Below, piece after piece: positions 8,431 through 10,090 of a stretch of 10,090 nucleotides of DNA. Numbering within the stretch: position 1 is the first letter of the stretch; each line of letters opens with the position of its first letter. Location: positions 1 through 10,090 of the forward strand of contig NZ_JBQCGW010000060.1 in the NCBI RefSeq assembly GCF_051955275.1, written 5' to 3'. The notes beneath the pieces were generated by a model, which saw nothing but the letters and a program-made list of their open reading frames with translations, made no database searches and was not told the DNA's origin. The DNA comes from Pseudobacter sp051955275. GTDB taxonomy: Bacteria > Bacteroidota > Bacteroidia > Chitinophagales > Chitinophagaceae. The translations under genes were made by a program, and so were the position numbers.

Positions 8431-9036
8431 TCAAAGAAGAAATCCACATTCCACAAGGAGGAGGAATGAGAGCATGAAATCCTTGCCCAGGGCCAGTTGC
8501 AGGATGCGGATGGCAGTCACCCGCTGGTTGGTTACCGTTTGGGCTTTTATCTGCAGGAGTGTGGCTATCTCGGCCGGTTTCAGGCCATCGCGGTAAGAAA
8601 GGAGAAAGATCTCCTTCATGCGTGGCGCCAGTTTATTCACTTCGGTATAGATCCTGTGAACCAGTTCAAGCTGTACCTGTTCCTCCAGGAAATCCCCCTG
8701 CTCCCTTTCATTGAGCTGACGGAGCAGTTCTTCCTTGCGGCCGGCCTTCATCTGCCGGTGTTTCAGCAGGTTATAACATTTGTTCCGCACAATCACAAAG
8801 AGGAAGGCAGCCACTTCGTTAAGGTCTTTCAGCTGATGGTTCTGCTGCCAGAGCTGTATAAAAGCTTCAGCGGTCAGGTCACGGGCATCTTCAGCCTCTT
8901 CCATGAACTTCCTGGCAAACCAGAATACCCGTTGGTACAGGTGGCGGTAGATCATTGTAAATGCCTCCTCGCTGCCTGCGCGGAACTGCTGCATCAATAC
9001 AACTTCATCCTGTATTTCTTTTTCTGTCAATTCCAC
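8431..9036 (-). CDS. ECF-type RNA polymerase sigma-70 factor (FecI-like)
   Basis: The 201-residue protein has sigma region 2 at about 18-90 (GSEEAFTMIYRHLYQRVFWF, then EDARDLTAEAFIQLWQ, the usual core-binding and -10 recognition segment). Region 4 is at about 135-185, with a helix-turn-helix around DGLKPAEIATLLQIKAQTVT for -35 recognition. The start codon is GTG at 9036: no in-frame ATG lies between it and the divergent promoter, and it leaves the usual 15-20 residues before region 2. An internal ATG at 8994 is possible but would trim that leader. The C-terminus ends in a strongly hydrophobic tail (FMLSFLLLVECGFLL). Situated directly upstream of fecR and the STN-bearing susC, it is inferred to activate the susC operon when released by the anti-sigma factor. 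Its own target promoter cannot be read with confidence. Confidence 0.93.
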   Translation of the reverse strand: MELTEKEIQDEVVLMQQFRAGSEEAFTMIYRHLYQRVFWFARKFMEEAEDARDLTAEAFIQLWQQNHQLKDLNEVAAFLFVIVRNKCYNLLKHRQMKAGRKEELLRQLNEREQGDFLEEQVQLELVHRIYTEVNKLAPRMKEIFLLSYRDGLKPAEIATLLQIKAQTVTNQRVTAIRILQLALGKDFMLSFLLLVECGFLL

Positions 9037-9086
9037 TAATGGAGGGAAAGTCTGATTTATTAAGGTAAAATAGTAGAGGACGTAGA

Positions 9087-9117
9087 TTTACTGGCGGTTG
9101 CAAGATATGTATATTTT
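9087..9117 (+). promoter_or_regulatory. Candidate promoter for the plus-strand lipoprotein gene
   Basis: TTTA at 9087-9090 and TATATTTT at 9110-9117 match the Bacteroidota -33/-7 pattern (TTTG and TAnnTTTG) at all but one defined position each, with a 19-base spacer. Transcription would begin near 9124, leaving a leader of about 20 nt before the ATG at 9144. A competing pair, GTTG (9097-9100) with TATCTTG (9120-9126), would start so close to the ATG that the mRNA would be nearly leaderless. AT-rich DNA produces such matches easily. Confidence 0.3.
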
Positions 9118-9126
9118 ATTATCTTG
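9101..9126. promoter_or_regulatory. Perfect inverted repeat in the divergent promoter region
   Basis: Arms CAAGATA (9101-9107) and TATCTTG (9120-9126) are exact reverse complements separated by a 12-bp AT-rich spacer. The element sits between the divergent sigma gene (start 9036) and the lipoprotein gene (start 9144). Each arm also reads as a degenerate -7 box (TAnnTTTG-like TATCTTG) on its own strand. On the plus strand GTTG at 9097-9100 lies 19 bases upstream of TATCTTG, a fair -33 spacing. It may be an operator, a pair of symmetric promoters, or chance in AT-rich DNA. The spacing between arm centres is 19 bp, nearly two helical turns. Confidence 0.4.
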
Positions 9127-9143
9127 TTCCTAAACCTCTTCCC

Positions 9144-9947
9144 ATGTCCCTCGTCAAATGGATTCCGGCCTTTTCCGTTCTCTTGTTTTGCTGCGGTAAA
9201 ACTGATCCCACTGTTCAGCCTCCACCTGATCCTCCCAGGCTGGATTGCGTGGCAGATCATATCGCTTCTTATAATAATAGTCCGGATTATATGCAGACCA
9301 GTTATTCTTATTCGTCCCAGAGAAAACTGGAATCCTCCCGGAATGCATTCACCACCTGCAAATTCCATTACAAGGATACTCTGATCGTGAAACGGGAAGT
9401 ATTGTACACCAGCTCAGGGTTACTCAGGAATTATGATAGCCTGTTCTATCATTCTGACGGCAGCCTGGCACAGGTGAAAATGTTCACGTTCGACGATACA
9501 AAAAAGGAATTCGTGAATGATATCATTCTCCAATTTCAATACACGGGAAAACAATTGACCGGTCTCGATTATACGTTTGAGAAGAATGATAATATGGTCA
9601 CCAATCATTATGAATATACCTGGGATGCAAAGCAGAACATTGTCAAAAATACAGTCAGGACTTACGATGGTTCGGTAGGTATTGCCAGTTATTATTACAG
9701 GGATACCGTCAATAAATTAGCCCAGCTACGCGTACCGATAGGTTTATTCCTGACCAATACAGGCCTGGCGAAGCCGGAGCTCCTGCCCGGTGACCTGCCG
9801 ATGTTCCTTAGTGCGAAGGCTATGAACAGGTATGACGACTGGAGCGGGAATACTGGTGTTAAAGTGGACATGAATGCTGTGCTGAGCTCCATCACCGTGA
9901 AGATTAATGACCTCCTGATTTACACATTCAGCTTGAGTTGCCAGTAA
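9144..9947 (+). CDS. Hypothetical lipoprotein with YD-like segments
   Basis: The 267-residue protein starts at ATG 9144 with a short hydrophobic signal, MSLVKWIPAFSVLLFCCGK. The lipobox is weak (LFCC), with Cys17 the likely lipidation site. A proline-rich linker, TDPTVQPPPDPP, follows, as in many Bacteroidota surface lipoproteins. The rest is beta-rich with many tyrosines and repeated Tyr/Asp/Gly stretches such as RNYDSLFYHSDGSL, LQFQYTGKQLTGLDYTFE and YEYTWDAKQNIVKNTVRTYD. These resemble YD-repeat or DUF4595-type lipoproteins, but I cannot assign a family with confidence. Cysteines at about 35, 73 and 266 could form a disulfide. No catalytic motif is seen. It is transcribed away from the sigma gene, so it may share its control region, but nothing shows it belongs to the SusCD system. 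No Shine-Dalgarno site is visible upstream. Confidence 0.8.
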   Translation: MSLVKWIPAFSVLLFCCGKTDPTVQPPPDPPRLDCVADHIASYNNSPDYMQTSYSYSSQRKLESSRNAFTTCKFHYKDTLIVKREVLYTSSGLLRNYDSLFYHSDGSLAQVKMFTFDDTKKEFVNDIILQFQYTGKQLTGLDYTFEKNDNMVTNHYEYTWDAKQNIVKNTVRTYDGSVGIASYYYRDTVNKLAQLRVPIGLFLTNTGLAKPELLPGDLPMFLSAKAMNRYDDWSGNTGVKVDMNAVLSSITVKINDLLIYTFSLSCQ

Positions 9948-9963
9948 TATTTACTCATGGTGT

Positions 9964-9997
9964 GCCCGGCAGCTCGCGGGGACGCGAGCTAACGGGC
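9964..9997. repeat. Strong GC-rich palindrome, possible REP-like element
   Basis: AGCTCGCG (9971-9978) and CGCGAGCT (9983-9990) pair perfectly around a GGGA loop. Outside a 2x2 mismatch (GC against AA), GCCCG (9964-9968) pairs with CGGGC (9993-9997). The hairpin is much more GC-rich than the surrounding DNA. It lies 17 bp after the lipoprotein stop, where a terminator is expected, but neither strand has a T tract next to it. Its shape (long stem, tetraloop, small internal mismatch, between convergent genes) resembles REP elements mobilised by RAYT transposases. The copy number elsewhere in the genome cannot be seen from this window. Confidence 0.5.
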
Positions 9998-10003
9998 CCA
10001 TCG

Positions 10004-10035
10004 AAAAAAAAAGGCTGGCCTGTGAAATGCCAGCC
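10004..10035 (-). terminator. Intrinsic terminator, minus strand, for a converging gene
   Basis: Read on the minus strand, GGCTGGC (10035-10029) and GCCAGCC (10019-10013) form a perfect 7-bp GC-rich stem with a nine-base loop, followed directly by nine T residues (plus-strand A run 10004-10012). This is a textbook rho-independent terminator for transcription entering from the right. On the plus strand it lacks a T tract. It lies 18 bp after the putative stop codon at 10054. Confidence 0.8.
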
Positions 10036-10053
10036 CAGGAAACAAATTATTTA

Positions 10054-10090
10054 TTAATTAAATAGGGATTTAATTTCCTTATTTAATAGG
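10054..10090 (-). CDS. Probable C-terminal tail of a converging gene (start beyond right edge)
   Basis: On the minus strand, one frame entering from the right edge reads LLNKEIKSLFN and then a TAA stop at 10056-10054. The other two frames meet stops earlier. The stop is followed after 18 bp by a strong minus-strand terminator, the spacing expected for the end of a real gene. Only 11 codons are in the window, so no function can be given, and the AT-rich sequence could also be non-coding 3' UTR of a gene ending further right. Confidence 0.4.
   Translation of the reverse strand, partial: LLNKEIKSLFN

Noticed and set aside
8497..9039. Plus-strand open frame of 180 codons
   Set aside because: It mirrors the ECF sigma factor gene on the opposite strand, which has clear region 2 and region 4 motifs.
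9060..9368. Minus-strand open frame of 102 codons upstream of the sigma gene
   Set aside because: It overlaps the opposite strand of the lipoprotein gene and the promoter region; no protein motif or start context supports it.
10013..10035. Terminator for the plus-strand lipoprotein gene
   Set aside because: The stem has a T tract only in the minus-strand direction, so it serves a gene converging from the right.

Overview
The window looks like chromosomal DNA from a Bacteroidota bacterium, most likely of the Chitinophaga/Chitinophagaceae type. The reasons are a SusC/SusD outer-membrane pair, a FecR-type anti-sigma factor with a DUF4974-like C-terminus, an ECF sigma factor, lipoprotein genes with Bacteroidota-style signal peptides, no clear Shine-Dalgarno sites, and -7 elements resembling TAnnTTTG. 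The genus is an inference from protein style. No rRNA, tRNA, CRISPR array or transposase gene is visible.

Layout. Positions 1 to 9036 hold one co-directional minus-strand cluster, transcribed right to left: ECF sigma factor (8431-9036), FecR-like anti-sigma factor (7137-8351), SusC-like TonB-dependent transporter with an N-terminal STN signalling domain (3511-6990), SusD-like binding lipoprotein (2019-3485), DUF4843-type lipoprotein (1136-1993), and a PKD-like family lipoprotein (1-1116) that runs off the left edge. The last four genes are only 19 to 25 bp apart, which suggests one operon. On the plus strand, divergent from the sigma gene, is a small lipoprotein of unknown function (9144-9947). 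The right end (9948-10090) holds two strong hairpins and what looks like the tail of a converging minus-strand gene.

How the parts fit. The sigma/FecR/SusC-with-STN trio is the FecI-FecR-FecA type of cell-surface signalling. Substrate engagement by SusC/SusD is passed through the STN domain to the periplasmic part of FecR, which releases the sigma factor to activate the transport operon. SusD and the two extra lipoproteins are probably surface-exposed substrate-handling subunits. No degradative enzyme is in view, so the substrate cannot be named.

The most interesting unannotated signal lies between fecR and susC. A perfect TAnnTTTG element and an intrinsic terminator, both on the plus strand, would bracket a transcript of about 80 nt antisense to the susC leader. 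This matches the layout of the DonS-type antisense small RNAs that repress polysaccharide-utilization loci in Bacteroides. A second signal is a perfect 7-bp inverted repeat in the divergent promoter region between the sigma gene and the plus-strand lipoprotein.
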